Assembly (NCBI GenBank): GCA_021821945.1
Contig: JAJZTF010000006.1
Location: 80,201 to 144,200 of the forward strand
Origin: Pseudomonadota bacterium
GTDB lineage: Bacteria > Pseudomonadota > Gammaproteobacteria > Burkholderiales > Gallionellaceae
Direction: 5' to 3'
Length of the DNA: 64,000 bases
The position numbers and the translations under genes were made by a program. The notes below the pieces were generated by a model. That model was given only the letters and a program-made list of their open reading frames with translations. It was not told the origin of the DNA and did no database searches. Numbering within the stretch: position 1 is the first letter of the stretch; each line of letters begins with the position of its first letter. Of the stretch, positions 17,015-26,105 are shown one piece after another.

Positions 17015-19084
17015 TCACCAGTCCAGTGTCAGCATGACATAGCCGCGCCGATTGAAGAGATTGCTGGCGATATATTCGGTATAGGCCTGGTTCAAAAGAT
17101 TCTGCAACACGAGCGCAACACTGCCCTTGACCCCGGCCGAGACAGCGAGCGCCTTTGCTATCCTCACATCGATGCGGCGCTCGGCAGGCTGGTAGTCGAT
17201 AGCACCCCTGTCGAAGGGCTGCATCGCGGCCTGGTAGTATCCCGATGCACTGAACGAATAGTCATGCGGCAGGCGCACCATGTAGAGCGCGCTTGCGCTG
17301 TTGCCCGGTATGCTCGCGGCCAAAATGTCGCTGTTCGATGGATCCGCAGACACCATTATCTTCTGGCCGCTTGCCGCCAGGAGAACGCCATTGCTGGCAG
17401 CCCATGCGTGCGCGAAATTCACGGTCAGGCTGTTGTCCTGATCGAACTCGTGCTTCACCGTCGCCTCGAATCCGTGGTACTCCCCCGTCATCCCGTTCAC
17501 GAAACTCCTTGCAGTCGATGAAAGATAGATGCCGTTGCTAAGCTGGTCGCTGTAGAGTCTTAGATCGACGGAAGTCGCCCACTCGGGAAATTCGCCTATA
17601 TAGCCTATCTCGCGGGAAACCAGTTTCTCCGGCTGAAGGCCAGGAGAATTCATCACGGGCGCGGGTATGATCAGTGCGCCAGGCTGCAGCAAAGGATAGC
17701 TGGTCTCGGCCGTGGAAGACGCCCGGTAGGCGACTGATACGCCTGCGCGCAGCGTCTGTCCGGGCGTGACATGGTAATTGAGCGCAACGCGGGGCGAGGT
17801 GTTGAACTGTCCGAGGTCGTCCTTCTCGAACATGCCGCCCAGATTGAGCAGCCACTTGGGAGTAATGTGCCATTCGTCGTGCGCGAACGCCCTGTATTCG
17901 CTGTAGACATAGGACGACGAATAGTACTGGGAGACTGGAGGCATCGCGCTCTGCCCTCCCGCTCTGTCGACCTGGTAGCCCGCCCCGTACACCAGGCGGT
18001 TGCTGTCATTAAGCGGCAGCGTGTGCTGCAGCTCGATCTCGTCCCGGCTGCTCTGCAGCGACTGGACGACGGGACCCGGGAAATACACGCCGGCGAGATA
18101 AACGGGGAAGGCCTCGTACTGATCGAGCCTCGAGTGGGAATAGCGTAGCGAGAGCTCGGCCCCATGATCCAGCTGCCTCGTCCATCCGAGCTGCGCGTAA
18201 TCGGAGTTGCCTATCAGATCGTGAAAGGGGTCTCCATTCGTGCCCATGTAGCTGTTGTATATCGAAGGGTTCTTGTCGTTGAAACCCACGCCCTGCACAT
18301 CGTGGTTGAAGCCGAACTGGATGTCATAGCGGTCTATGCCGTTGGGATGATAGTCTCCGCGATAGTTGAGCATCCTCGCCTGATTGCTGTCGTTGCTGTT
18401 GTTCAAAAGCCCGGGCGCCTTGAATGTCGCCATCGTGTAGCCGTTGGGCAACGAAGTCAGGCTGTCGTAGCCGTTGTCCGCCGTATAGGCCAGGGTCATG
18501 CGGTAATCGTACGTATCGCCGCGCTTGCCAAAGCGCGCTTCCGCGTCGTTGATGCCCTTGTCGCCATGCCTATAGGTAACGCTCTTGCCATCCATGGATC
18601 CTGCATCCCTCGTGATGATGCTGATCACTCCCTGGGTCGAATTCGCCCCATAGGAGGCGGCTGCAGGCCCGCGTATCACCTCGATGCGTTCGATGTCGTC
18701 GACCGTGATCGGAAGATCCGCCCAGCTGACCGTTCCGGTCGGCGGCATGTAAACGCTGCGCCCGTCTATCAGCACCTGCATGCGCCTTGAAAATTCATCG
18801 GTCGTGCCGTGATAGGCGACGATGGGCTGGCTGCCCCTGTAGTAGCTGACATACATTCCTGGCACAAGTTTCATCAGGTCCGCGATCGTCCTGAATCCGG
18901 ATGCGACGATCATCTTCCTGTCTATCACCGTCATCGCATTGGGCGCATCGGAAAGCGGCTGGGAAAGGCGCGATGCGCTAAGCACGACCGGAAGCTCCTG
19001 GTAGTAATCCGATTCGTTCACCTCTTCTGAAGCGTATCCTGTCTTGCAGGCAAGACATAACATCAGCGCATATCGTTTCTTCAT
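17015..19084 (-). CDS. TonB-dependent outer-membrane receptor
   Basis: This 689-residue protein has a signal peptide (likely cleaved after GYA near residue 18), a TonB-box-like LPVVLSASRL, a plug domain (MTVIDRKMIVASGFRTIADL, VLIDGRSVYMP, DIERIEVIRGPAAASYGANS) and a beta-barrel ending in an aromatic residue (VMLTLDW), as outer-membrane proteins do. It resembles vitamin B12/colicin-type receptors in plug sequence; the substrate cannot be read from sequence. It heads a four-gene unit with a binding protein, a diguanylate cyclase and a GGDEF/EAL protein. It is 24 bp downstream of scpB on the same strand, so read-through is possible. Confidence 0.93.
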   Translation of the reverse strand: MKKRYALMLCLACKTGYASEEVNESDYYQELPVVLSASRLSQPLSDAPNAMTVIDRKMIVASGFRTIADLMKLVPGMYVSYYRGSQPIVAYHGTTDEFSRRMQVLIDGRSVYMPPTGTVSWADLPITVDDIERIEVIRGPAAASYGANSTQGVISIITRDAGSMDGKSVTYRHGDKGINDAEARFGKRGDTYDYRMTLAYTADNGYDSLTSLPNGYTMATFKAPGLLNNSNDSNQARMLNYRGDYHPNGIDRYDIQFGFNHDVQGVGFNDKNPSIYNSYMGTNGDPFHDLIGNSDYAQLGWTRQLDHGAELSLRYSHSRLDQYEAFPVYLAGVYFPGPVVQSLQSSRDEIELQHTLPLNDSNRLVYGAGYQVDRAGGQSAMPPVSQYYSSSYVYSEYRAFAHDEWHITPKWLLNLGGMFEKDDLGQFNTSPRVALNYHVTPGQTLRAGVSVAYRASSTAETSYPLLQPGALIIPAPVMNSPGLQPEKLVSREIGYIGEFPEWATSVDLRLYSDQLSNGIYLSSTARSFVNGMTGEYHGFEATVKHEFDQDNSLTVNFAHAWAASNGVLLAASGQKIMVSADPSNSDILAASIPGNSASALYMVRLPHDYSFSASGYYQAAMQPFDRGAIDYQPAERRIDVRIAKALAVSAGVKGSVALVLQNLLNQAYTEYIASNLFNRRGYVMLTLDW

Positions 19085-19108
19085 CTTGCTTTCATTTCCA
19101 TCTGCATT

Positions 19109-19660
19109 TCATACTTCAAGCATCATCTGGCCCGGCGAGGGCAGCTCCTCCAGCGCGCGCAGATTCAGATCATCCAGAAGCTGCTTGGTTGTCGCGAATA
19201 ACTCGGGCCTGCCAGGCGCATCCTTGGTGCCGATCACCTCTATCCAGCCTCGCGACTCCAGGGTCTTCAGCGTCTGTGAGGAAACCGCAACGCCGCGTAT
19301 CTCCTCTATGTCGCCGCGCGTCACAGGCTGATGATAGGCGATGATCGCAAGCGTCTCGAGGACTGCCCGCGAATAGCGGGGCGGCTTCTGCGGATTCAGC
19401 CTGTCGAGGTATGCCTGCATGTGCGGCCTGGCCCTGAATCGCCAGCCGCTGGCCACTTCCACGAGCTCGATGCCGCGATTCTGCCAGTCCCGCTGTATTT
19501 CAAAGAGCAGCGATTCGAGCTCCCGGCGGCTTATCGGCTCATCGGTCAGCAGATTCATCTGGCTCAGCGTCAGGGGCTCGGGACTTGCAAGTATCGCAGT
19601 CTCGAGGATGATCTTTAGCTTTTCCTGCAATTCAAATGGCAGTCCGGCCGAGTCTGACAT
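19109..19660 (-). CDS. scpB: Segregation and condensation protein B
   Basis: ScpB (183 aa) is a winged-helix subunit that binds ScpA and Smc in chromosome condensation. Conserved features are ILETAILASPEPLTLSQM at the N-terminus and YSRAVLETLAIIAYHQPVTRGDIEEIRGV in the middle, followed by GTKDAPGRPELFATT. The frame extends upstream, but the ATG at 19660 starts the normal protein and overlaps the scpA end by 29 bp. smc is encoded elsewhere in the window (29300-32767). Confidence 0.95.
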   Translation of the reverse strand: MSDSAGLPFELQEKLKIILETAILASPEPLTLSQMNLLTDEPISRRELESLLFEIQRDWQNRGIELVEVASGWRFRARPHMQAYLDRLNPQKPPRYSRAVLETLAIIAYHQPVTRGDIEEIRGVAVSSQTLKTLESRGWIEVIGTKDAPGRPELFATTKQLLDDLNLRALEELPSPGQMMLEV

Positions 19661-20417
19661 AGATGTTCCCGAAAGTTTCGTGTTGCTGGATTTCCAGAAG
19701 GTATTCCTTGGCGAGTTCGAGCATGGCGACAAAGGTGACGATGAGCCTGGGCAGACCGCCATCGGGATCGAACAGGCTTTCAAAAGAGACAAAGCCCCCC
19801 CCCTGCAGGCTGCGCAGGATATGCGACATCTGTTCGCGCACGGACAGCGCTTCGCGTCTAACGGTGTGGTGGGTGTGCACCCGCGCCCTTTCGAGCAGCT
19901 GCATGAAGGCCATTTTAAGGTCCTCCAGGGCCACCTGGGGCAGCCTCTCCAGCTTCTGCTCCACCTTGACCTCGATGAACTCGAAATCGCGCCCCGCCTG
20001 CGGCATCTCGTCTAGCTTCTGCGCTGCAAGCTTCATCTGCTCGTATTCCTGCAGGCGACGCATCAGCTCGGCTCGCGGATCCTCAACCTCCTCGTCGGCC
20101 GTCTTTGGAGGCCTGGGCAAAAGCAGACGGGATTTGATCTCGATCAGCATCGCCGCCATCAGGAGATATTCCGCCGCAAGCTCCAGCCTCTGCTGCTGCA
20201 GGAGCTCGATATATGCGAGGTATTGCCTCGTGAGCTCCGCCATCGGAATATCCAGGACGTCGAGGTTATGGCGGCGTATCAGGTAGAGCAGAAGATCAAG
20301 CGGCCCCTGGAACGCATCCAGCACGAGTTCCAGCGCATCGGGCGGGATGTAGAGGTCATGCGGCAGGCTCTTCAATGGCTCGCCGTGTATGCTCGCGATG
20401 ACGGTATCCCCGTTCAT
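19632..20417 (-). CDS. scpA: Segregation and condensation protein A
   Basis: ScpA (261 aa) is the kleisin that bridges Smc heads. The N-terminal signature FQGPLDLLLYLIRRHNLDVLDIPM is clear, as is AAEYLLMAAMLIEIKSRLLLP. The C-terminal part GGLPRLIVTFVAMLELAKEYLLEIQQ is the winged-helix segment that contacts Smc. It lies 3 bp downstream of trpS and overlaps scpB by 29 bp, a typical betaproteobacterial arrangement. Confidence 0.95.
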   Translation of the reverse strand: MNGDTVIASIHGEPLKSLPHDLYIPPDALELVLDAFQGPLDLLLYLIRRHNLDVLDIPMAELTRQYLAYIELLQQQRLELAAEYLLMAAMLIEIKSRLLLPRPPKTADEEVEDPRAELMRRLQEYEQMKLAAQKLDEMPQAGRDFEFIEVKVEQKLERLPQVALEDLKMAFMQLLERARVHTHHTVRREALSVREQMSHILRSLQGGGFVSFESLFDPDGGLPRLIVTFVAMLELAKEYLLEIQQHETFGNIYVRLGRTAI

Positions 20418-20420
20418 GGA

Positions 20421-21623
20421 TCAGGCGTAATTCAAACCCATGGCTTCGCGCACATCCCTCATAGTCTCTCCCGCGAGCTTTCTGGCCTTTTCGTTGCCGT
20501 CCGCGATGATGTTGCGCACAAGCGCCGGATCGTCCAGATACAACTGCGCGCGTTCGCGCATCGGGCGCTGCTCTGACAGCACCGCATCGATCACCGGCTG
20601 CTTGCATTCTATGCAGCCTATTCCTGCAGTCGTGCAGCCTTGCGCGACGCTCTGCCGGGTATTTTCATCCGAATAGACCTGATGCAGCGCCCAGACCGGG
20701 CACCTCTCCGGATCTCCCGGATCGGTGCGCCTGATCCGGGCGGGATCGGTCGGCATGGTTCTTATCTTCTTCGTAACGCTCATCTCGTCTTCGCGCAGCG
20801 AGATCGTGTTCTGATAAGACTTCGACATCTTCTGCCCGTCAAGGCCAGGCATCTTCGATGCCGCAGTCAGCATCGCCTGCGGCTCCGACAGGATCACCTT
20901 GCCGCCGCCCTCAAGATAACCGAACAGACGCTCCCGGTCTCCCAGGCTCAGGCTCTGCTGCTCATCCAGCAGCGCTTTGGCCGCCTCGAGCGCCTCGTCG
21001 TCTCCCTGTTCCTGGAAGCGGTTGCGCAGCTCCTTGTATAACCTGGCCTTCTTGCTGCCGAGCTTCTTCACCGCCAGTTCCGCCTTCTCTGCAAAGCCGG
21101 GGTCGCGCCCGTAGAGGTGATTGAAGCGGCGCGCGATCTCGCGGGTGAATTCGATATGCGGAATCTGGTCCTCGCCGACCGGCACCTGGGTTGCGCGGTA
21201 GATCAGGATGTCCGCGCTCTGCAGCAGGGGATAGCCCAAAAACCCGTAAGTGCTGAGATCCTTGGAAGTCAACCTTTCCTGCTGGTCCTTGTAGGTGGGC
21301 ATGCGCTCCAGCCAGCCAAGCGGCGTGATCATCGAGAGCAGCAGATGCAACTCGGCATGCTCGGGCACCTTGGACTGGATGAAAAGGGTTGCGCGCGCCG
21401 GATCCACGCCCGAAGCGAGCCAGTCTATCACCATGTCCCAGACGCTTTGCTCGATGATCTCCGGCGCATCGTAGTGGGTTGTCAGCGCATGCCAGTCGGC
21501 CACGAAAAAAAGGCACTCGTATTCGTGCTGCATCCTGATCCAGTTTTTCAATACGCCGTGATAATGGCCAAGGTGCAAGCTTCCGGTCGGGCGCATGCCA
21601 GATAATATGCGGTCTGCAAACAT
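20421..21623 (-). CDS. trpS: Tryptophanyl-tRNA synthetase
   Basis: This class Ic synthetase (400 aa) charges tRNA-Trp. HLGH (17-20, the HIGH motif) follows ILSGMRPTGSL, and GQKMSKSYQNT is the KMSKS loop. The protein carries an insert (KLGSKKARLYKELRNRF...) and is longer than the ~330-residue E. coli form; that long type is common in betaproteobacteria. Its start directly abuts the M50 peptidase stop. Confidence 0.96.
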   Translation of the reverse strand: MFADRILSGMRPTGSLHLGHYHGVLKNWIRMQHEYECLFFVADWHALTTHYDAPEIIEQSVWDMVIDWLASGVDPARATLFIQSKVPEHAELHLLLSMITPLGWLERMPTYKDQQERLTSKDLSTYGFLGYPLLQSADILIYRATQVPVGEDQIPHIEFTREIARRFNHLYGRDPGFAEKAELAVKKLGSKKARLYKELRNRFQEQGDDEALEAAKALLDEQQSLSLGDRERLFGYLEGGGKVILSEPQAMLTAASKMPGLDGQKMSKSYQNTISLREDEMSVTKKIRTMPTDPARIRRTDPGDPERCPVWALHQVYSDENTRQSVAQGCTTAGIGCIECKQPVIDAVLSEQRPMRERAQLYLDDPALVRNIIADGNEKARKLAGETMRDVREAMGLNYA

Positions 21624-22274
21624 TTATATTCCAACTATCATGAAAAGAATCTGCTGAAACAGCCTTACCATCGGATAGAGCATCCAGCCAAGCAGCGGCG
21701 TTATCGCCAGCACGATCAGGATCACCATGCCATAAGGCTCTATGCGGCTTAACTGATAGGCCTGGCGGTTGGGCAGCACGCTGACCGCGATCCTCCCGCC
21801 ATCCAGCGGGGGCAGCGGAATCAAATTCAGCGCCATCAGCACCGTATTGATCTGTATCCCGACCTTGGCCATGCTCATCAAGGGCACCGCGTAATAGTTT
21901 TCCGGAGCAGCATAAGCCATCTTGAAAAGCAATGCCCAGAATATTGCCATCAGAAAATTCGATGCCGGCCCGGCAAGCGCAACCCAGAACATGTCCTTCT
22001 TGGGATTCCTGAGCGCGTTGAAATTGACCGGCACGGGTTTTGCCCAGCCGAACAGCACGCCTCCCAGGGTCAGGGTGAGCAGCGGCAAAAGCAGAGTCCC
22101 GATGGGATCGATATGGCGGATCGGATTCAGGCTGATGCGCCCCATCTGCGAGGCGGTCATGTCGCCGAAATGCTTGGCGACATAGCCGTGGGCGGCTTCA
22201 TGCAGCGTGATCGCGAAAAGAATCGGGATCGCCGCGATGCTGATGGTCTGTATCAATTGGTCTATTTGCATCAT
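21624..22274 (-). CDS. Site-2-protease-like M50 family membrane metallopeptidase
   Basis: This 216-residue integral membrane protein has the zinc site HEAAH (in ITLHEAAHGYVAK) in the first membrane region and the NLIPLPPLDGGR motif carrying the third ligand aspartate. About five or six hydrophobic segments are visible. It belongs to the short S2P/M50 group without a PDZ domain, found next to trpS and scpA in many proteobacteria; the substrate is unknown. Two adjacent ATGs (22274 and 22271) are possible starts. Confidence 0.92.
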   Translation of the reverse strand: MMQIDQLIQTISIAAIPILFAITLHEAAHGYVAKHFGDMTASQMGRISLNPIRHIDPIGTLLLPLLTLTLGGVLFGWAKPVPVNFNALRNPKKDMFWVALAGPASNFLMAIFWALLFKMAYAAPENYYAVPLMSMAKVGIQINTVLMALNLIPLPPLDGGRIAVSVLPNRQAYQLSRIEPYGMVILIVLAITPLLGWMLYPMVRLFQQILFMIVGI

Positions 22275-22292
22275 TGGTTTGCGATTAATTGT

Positions 22293-22925
22293 TCAAGCCG
22301 CCTCGATGCCAAACGGCTCGACATCCCCCTTGCCTTTCCGGAGCAGAACCGGCACATCCTTGGTCAGATCCAGCACCGTCGTGAAGTCCTCTCCGGCGCC
22401 CCCTCCGTCTATCACCGCATCGACCTTCTTCTCGAGCCGCTCGCGTATCAGCTCCGCATCGTTCAACGGCCAGGGCTCGTCGGGCAGGATCAGCGTGGAA
22501 CTGCACATGGGTTCACCCAGCTCCTCGAGCAATGCCAGCGCAACCGGATGATCCGGAACCCGTATGCCTATCGTGCTGCGCTTTGGATGCTGCAATCTCC
22601 TGGGCACCTCCCTGGTCGCCTCCAGTATGAAGGTATAGCTTCCCGGCGTATTCGCCTTCAGAAGCCTGAACTGCACGTTGTCTACCTTCGCATAGGTCGC
22701 GATCTCGGATAGGTCCCGGCACATCAGCGTCATCTGGTGCCGCTCGTCCAGCCCCCTTATCTGGCGGATGCGCGAAACCGCGGTCTTGTCGTCCAGATGG
22801 CAGCCCAGAGCGTAACAGGAATCGGTCGGATATACCACGATGCCGCCGTTTCTCAGGATCTCCACCGCCTGGTGTATCAGGCGCATGTTGATGTTCCCGG
22901 GATAGATCGTGAAGAACTGGGACAT
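22293..22925 (-). CDS. YciO-type Sua5/YciO/YrdC family protein
   Basis: This 210-residue protein has the YrdC fold. ILRNGGIVVYPTDSCYALGC is the nucleotide-binding N-terminal signature, and TIGIRVPDHPVALALLEELG and PMCSSTLILPDEP follow. Family relatives (TsaC/Sua5) make L-threonylcarbamoyladenylate for tRNA t6A. The YciO branch differs, and its role is less certain, so I do not call it TsaC. The start overlaps the preceding PHP-phosphoesterase stop by one base (TAATG). Confidence 0.9.
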   Translation of the reverse strand: MSQFFTIYPGNINMRLIHQAVEILRNGGIVVYPTDSCYALGCHLDDKTAVSRIRQIRGLDERHQMTLMCRDLSEIATYAKVDNVQFRLLKANTPGSYTFILEATREVPRRLQHPKRSTIGIRVPDHPVALALLEELGEPMCSSTLILPDEPWPLNDAELIRERLEKKVDAVIDGGGAGEDFTTVLDLTKDVPVLLRKGKGDVEPFGIEAA

Positions 22926-23773
22926 TATTGCAGCACCCCGAGGATGGATTGGCAGATCAAGGGCAGGTCCGGCAGCCTCCCCATGTCCCTGTGGCTCTCG
23001 CCCGGGCCGTGAAAATCCGACCCGCAGGATGAGAGCAGGTTGAATTCCTCGGCATAGCGCGCATACTCGGCATACTGTTCCGGTGTATGGCTGCCCGTGA
23101 CCACTTCGAGCGCGCGCCCCCCGAGCAGGGAGAACTCGACCAGCAGCTCGCGCATGGTCTTCTTTCCCATGCTGTTCTTCCCTGCCATGTAGCGGCCAGG
23201 ATGGGCAAGCACGGCGATGCCGCCGCTGCCTTTTATCCAGCCTATCGCCTCCTCAAGCGTCGCCCACTGGTGAGGCACATAGCCTGGCTTGCCGGTCACG
23301 AGATAGCGGTTGAACACGCTCTTCACGTCCTTGCAGTGGCCGGATTCCACGAGAAACCGGGCAAAATGCGTGCGCCCTATCATGTTGGGATTGTGCGCAA
23401 ACTTGACTGCGCCCTGGAAGGCGCCGCCTATGCCTGCACGGGCGAGTTCCTCGGACATCCTCATCGCGCGCTCGGTGCGCCCGCTGCGCACGGATTCCAG
23501 GCCCTGCTTCAGAGGCTCATATTGCGGATCAATGCCGAGCCCCACGATGTGCAGCGTATGCTTGCGCCAGGTCACCGAGATTTCAACGCCGTTGACGAAC
23601 CTCATGTCGAGCTGCCCCGCCCGCTCTCTCGCATCATCAAGGCCGTCCATGTCGTCGTGATCGGTCAGCGCGAGCACCTTCACGCCGCGTGAATGCGCGC
23701 GCTCGACCACTTCGGCAGGCGTCAGGGTGCCGTCGGAGACATTGGAATGGCAGTGCAAATCGTAATCAAGCAT
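22925..23773 (-). CDS. rnm: PHP-domain phosphoesterase (RNase AM / 3',5'-nucleotide phosphatase family)
   Basis: This 282-residue protein has the PHP metal motifs DLHCHSNVSDG, ALTDHDDMDG, NGVEISV, LAHPGRY and GSDFHG. The family (TrpH/YciV) includes enzymes acting on short RNA 5' ends or on 3',5'-bisphosphonucleotides, and I cannot tell which activity dominates here. The downstream order yciO, M50 peptidase, trpS, scpA, scpB is a widely conserved cluster. It is probably the first gene of that operon, 50 bp downstream of rnfH on the same strand. Confidence 0.88.
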   Translation of the reverse strand: MLDYDLHCHSNVSDGTLTPAEVVERAHSRGVKVLALTDHDDMDGLDDARERAGQLDMRFVNGVEISVTWRKHTLHIVGLGIDPQYEPLKQGLESVRSGRTERAMRMSEELARAGIGGAFQGAVKFAHNPNMIGRTHFARFLVESGHCKDVKSVFNRYLVTGKPGYVPHQWATLEEAIGWIKGSGGIAVLAHPGRYMAGKNSMGKKTMRELLVEFSLLGGRALEVVTGSHTPEQYAEYARYAEEFNLLSSCGSDFHGPGESHRDMGRLPDLPLICQSILGVLQ

Positions 23774-23823
23774 GTAATCCGTAACCTTTTACGCTGAAAT
23801 TGTTACGCCCAAATTGCAGCGCA

Positions 23824-24135
23824 TCATGCATCCCCTCCGCCCTTCTTCATCGCCTTGCCTTCCTCGGCACGCTTCCTGCGCACTTCCTTGGGGTCGGCGA
23901 TCAGCGGCCGGTATATCTCTATCCGGTCCTTGTCGCGCAGCACGGTGTCGGGCTTTGCAAGCTTCCCGAAAATTCCGAACTTGTGCTTGGACAGATCAAG
24001 CTCTGAATGCTTTTCGAGCAGCCCGCTGGCCTCGATGCCTTCGATCAGGGTCGTGCCGGCTGGCAGCGACTTCTTCAGCAGGGTCTGCTCGTGCGGCAGG
24101 GCGTAGACCACCTCTATGTTGATTTTGTCGGTCAT
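23824..24135 (-). CDS. RnfH family ubiquitin-like protein
   Basis: A 103-residue RnfH-family (UPF0125) beta-grasp protein: INIEVVYALPHEQTLLKKSLPAG, VGIFGK-type FGIFGKLAKPDTVL and RDKDRIEIYRPL. The basic tail (KEVRRKRAEEGKAMKKGGG) is typical. The start overlaps the ratA-like stop by 4 bp (ATGA), giving the conserved ratA-rnfH pair. The molecular role of RnfH here is unknown; no rnf genes are nearby. Confidence 0.92.
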   Translation of the reverse strand: MTDKINIEVVYALPHEQTLLKKSLPAGTTLIEGIEASGLLEKHSELDLSKHKFGIFGKLAKPDTVLRDKDRIEIYRPLIADPKEVRRKRAEEGKAMKKGGGDA

Positions 24136-24569
24136 GTGTTCGGATAAACCTTCTCAGCGCGTTTTATGAACGCATCCACGAAACTGTTGGCGATCATGTG
24201 GAAAACCGGCCCCACCAGCTTTTCCAGGAGCTTGCTGGAAAACTCGTAGTGCAGACGGAATTCTATTTTACAGGCTGATTCGCCCAGCGGAATGAACTGC
24301 CAGCTTCCCTCCAGATGGCGGAAAGGCCCGTCCTTGAGCGTCATGTCTATCCTGTGGGGCGGCGTCCGCGTATTCCTGGTCGTGAAGCTCTGCCTGATGT
24401 GATGGTAATCGATGTGCACCGTCGCATTCACGACATTTTCCTGCTGATCCGATACGCCTGCTCCTCCGCACCAGGGCAGGAATGCGGGATAATTTTCCAC
24501 GCGATCCACCAGATCGAACATCTGCGCTGCGCTGTGCGCCACCAGCACGGTTTTTTCAACTGTCGCCAT
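24132..24569 (-). CDS. ratA: RatA/Coq10-like START-domain protein
   Basis: This 145-residue protein has a helix-grip (SRPBCC) fold. KTVLVAHSAAQMFDLVDRVENYPAFLPWCGG is the signature of the RatA/Coq10 family, and the C-terminal helix MIANSFVDAFIKRAEKVY closes the cavity. Members have been described both as ubiquinone carriers and, in E. coli, as an inhibitor of ribosome subunit joining; I take no position between them. The ATG at 24569 begins the conserved sequence. It is divergent from smpB, a conserved arrangement. Confidence 0.9.
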   Translation of the reverse strand: MATVEKTVLVAHSAAQMFDLVDRVENYPAFLPWCGGAGVSDQQENVVNATVHIDYHHIRQSFTTRNTRTPPHRIDMTLKDGPFRHLEGSWQFIPLGESACKIEFRLHYEFSSKLLEKLVGPVFHMIANSFVDAFIKRAEKVYPNT

Positions 24570-24630
24570 TCGCCTTCCGCAATTCCAAAGGCTGGTAGAA
24601 TAGCCGAACGTAAGCCAAAATTCACCTCTC

Positions 24631-25080
24631 ATGAGCATTATCCAGAACAAAAAAGCGTTTCACGAATACTTCATCGAGGACAAGTATGAGGCCGGCCTGA
24701 TGCTTGAGGGCTGGGAAGTCAAGGCCATCAGGGCCGGACGAGCGCAGCTTAAGGAATCCTATGTCACGGCGAAGGACGGCGCGCTGTTTCTCTTCGGCGC
24801 CCACATCAGCCCGCTGCAGAACGCTTCCACCCACATCCATCCCGATCCCGTGCGCACCAGAAAGCTGCTGTTGCACAAGGAAGAGATCGAGAGGATCATA
24901 TTGAAGGTGCAGCGTGCGGGCTATACCGTGATGCCGCTCGACATGCATTACAAGGCCGGCCGGATAAAGCTGACCATAGGACTTGCCAAAGGCAAGAAGC
25001 TTCACGACAAGCGCGCGACCGAAAAGGAAAAGGACGCGAAGCGCGAAGCCGATCAGGCGATGAAGAAGGAAAGGCGTTAG
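24631..25080 (+). CDS. smpB: SsrA-binding protein SmpB
   Basis: SmpB (149 aa) binds tmRNA for trans-translation and rescue of stalled ribosomes. Diagnostic blocks are [59 protein letters not shown] and the basic C-terminal tail [21 protein letters not shown] find no tmRNA gene next to it. The divergent partner is the ratA-like gene. Confidence 0.97.
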   Translation: MSIIQNKKAFHEYFIEDKYEAGLMLEGWEVKAIRAGRAQLKESYVTAKDGALFLFGAHISPLQNASTHIHPDPVRTRKLLLHKEEIERIILKVQRAGYTVMPLDMHYKAGRIKLTIGLAKGKKLHDKRATEKEKDAKREADQAMKKERR

Positions 25081-25100
25081 GCGATGAAAGGCAGGAAGAA

Positions 25101-25607
25101 TTGACGGAACAGGCCTATCTTGCGGGCGGCTGCTTCTGGGGGCTGGAGGAGCTGATGCGGCAAATCCCCGGCGTGATATCCACCGAAGTGGGATATTGCG
25201 GCGGCGATACGGCCGATGCGACCTATGAAACCGTCAGGACGGGAAGAACGGGGCATGCGGAGTCGCTCAGAATCCTGTTCGACCCTCAAAAGCTGAGCTA
25301 CCGTCATCTGCTGTTCGAATTCTTCCGCATGCACAACCCCACCACCCCGAATCGCCAGGGAAACGACACAGGCACGCAGTACCGCTCCGCGATCTTCTAC
25401 CTTGACCAGGAGCAGAAGGAAACCGCACTCGAGGTCATCGAGGCCGTCGACCATTCGGGAGAGTGGCAGGCCAGCGTCGCAACCGAAGTCGCGCCCTTCA
25501 AGACATTTCATCGCGCCGAGGAGTACCACCAGCAATATCTGGTGAAGCATCCCCGTGGCTATACCTGTCATCACAGGCGGAATTTCTCCCTCGGCGAGAC
25601 GCCGTAA
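25101..25607 (+). CDS. msrA: Peptide methionine-S-sulfoxide reductase A
   Basis: MsrA (168 aa) reduces methionine sulfoxide in proteins. The catalytic GGCFWG contains Cys11, and YCGGDTADATYETVRTGRTGHAE and NDTGTQYRSAIF are family motifs; the cysteine in GYTCHHRRNF may be the resolving residue. I use TTG at 25101 as the start: AGGAAG sits 6-10 bp ahead, while the ATG at 25084 runs straight into a stop. It follows smpB by 20 bp and is probably co-transcribed. Confidence 0.94.
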   Translation: MTEQAYLAGGCFWGLEELMRQIPGVISTEVGYCGGDTADATYETVRTGRTGHAESLRILFDPQKLSYRHLLFEFFRMHNPTTPNRQGNDTGTQYRSAIFYLDQEQKETALEVIEAVDHSGEWQASVATEVAPFKTFHRAEEYHQQYLVKHPRGYTCHHRRNFSLGETP

Positions 25608-25613
25608 GCGATC

Positions 25614-26105
25614 GTGAAGAAATACTTGATCATCGCCCTTCTGCTTAGCGCATGCAGCAGCGTGCCACGCGAAGCTCCGGTCACCCCCGTCGCCGGCACG
25701 GACGATGAGATGAACAACCTCGCCATCTATGCGATGAGCCTCTATGACACGCCATACCGTTCCGGCGGAACCTCGCGGGGAAGCGGTTTTGACTGCAGCG
25801 GATTCGTGCAATACGTGTTCAGAAACTCGGCGGGACTTGCGCTTCCCCGCACCAGTGCCGAGATGAGCCGCCTGGGCAGAGCCGTTCCGGAAGAAAGTCT
25901 CAAGCCGGGAGACCTGGTATTCTTCAACACCCAGCACAGCCCCTATTCGCATGTCGGCATCTATGTCGGCGAATCCCGCTTCCTGCATGCGCCAAGCACC
26001 GGCCGCGCGATCATGCTGAGCAACCTGCACGAGAAATACTGGCAGAAGAGATACGAGGGCGCGAGGCGCGTTGACCTCGAGAAGCAGACCAGCAATCAGC
26101 GCTGA
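25614..26105 (+). CDS. NlpC/P60 family lipoprotein, probable peptidoglycan endopeptidase
   Basis: This 163-residue protein starts with GTG and a lipoprotein signal (MKKYLIIALLLSACSS; lipidated Cys14). The NlpC/P60 domain follows: Cys61 in GFDCSGFVQYVF is the nucleophile, the histidine in YSHVGIYVG the second catalytic residue, and FLHAPSTGR holds the third. Such enzymes cleave peptide crosslinks in the cell wall; E. coli NlpC and MepS are relatives. The end overlaps the end of the convergent mltB by 10 bp. Confidence 0.92.
   Translation: MKKYLIIALLLSACSSVPREAPVTPVAGTDDEMNNLAIYAMSLYDTPYRSGGTSRGSGFDCSGFVQYVFRNSAGLALPRTSAEMSRLGRAVPEESLKPGDLVFFNTQHSPYSHVGIYVGESRFLHAPSTGRAIMLSNLHEKYWQKRYEGARRVDLEKQTSNQR

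Noticed and set aside
24570..24630. Search for a tmRNA gene beside smpB
   Set aside because: No alanine-tRNA-like ends or tag frame are visible near smpB.
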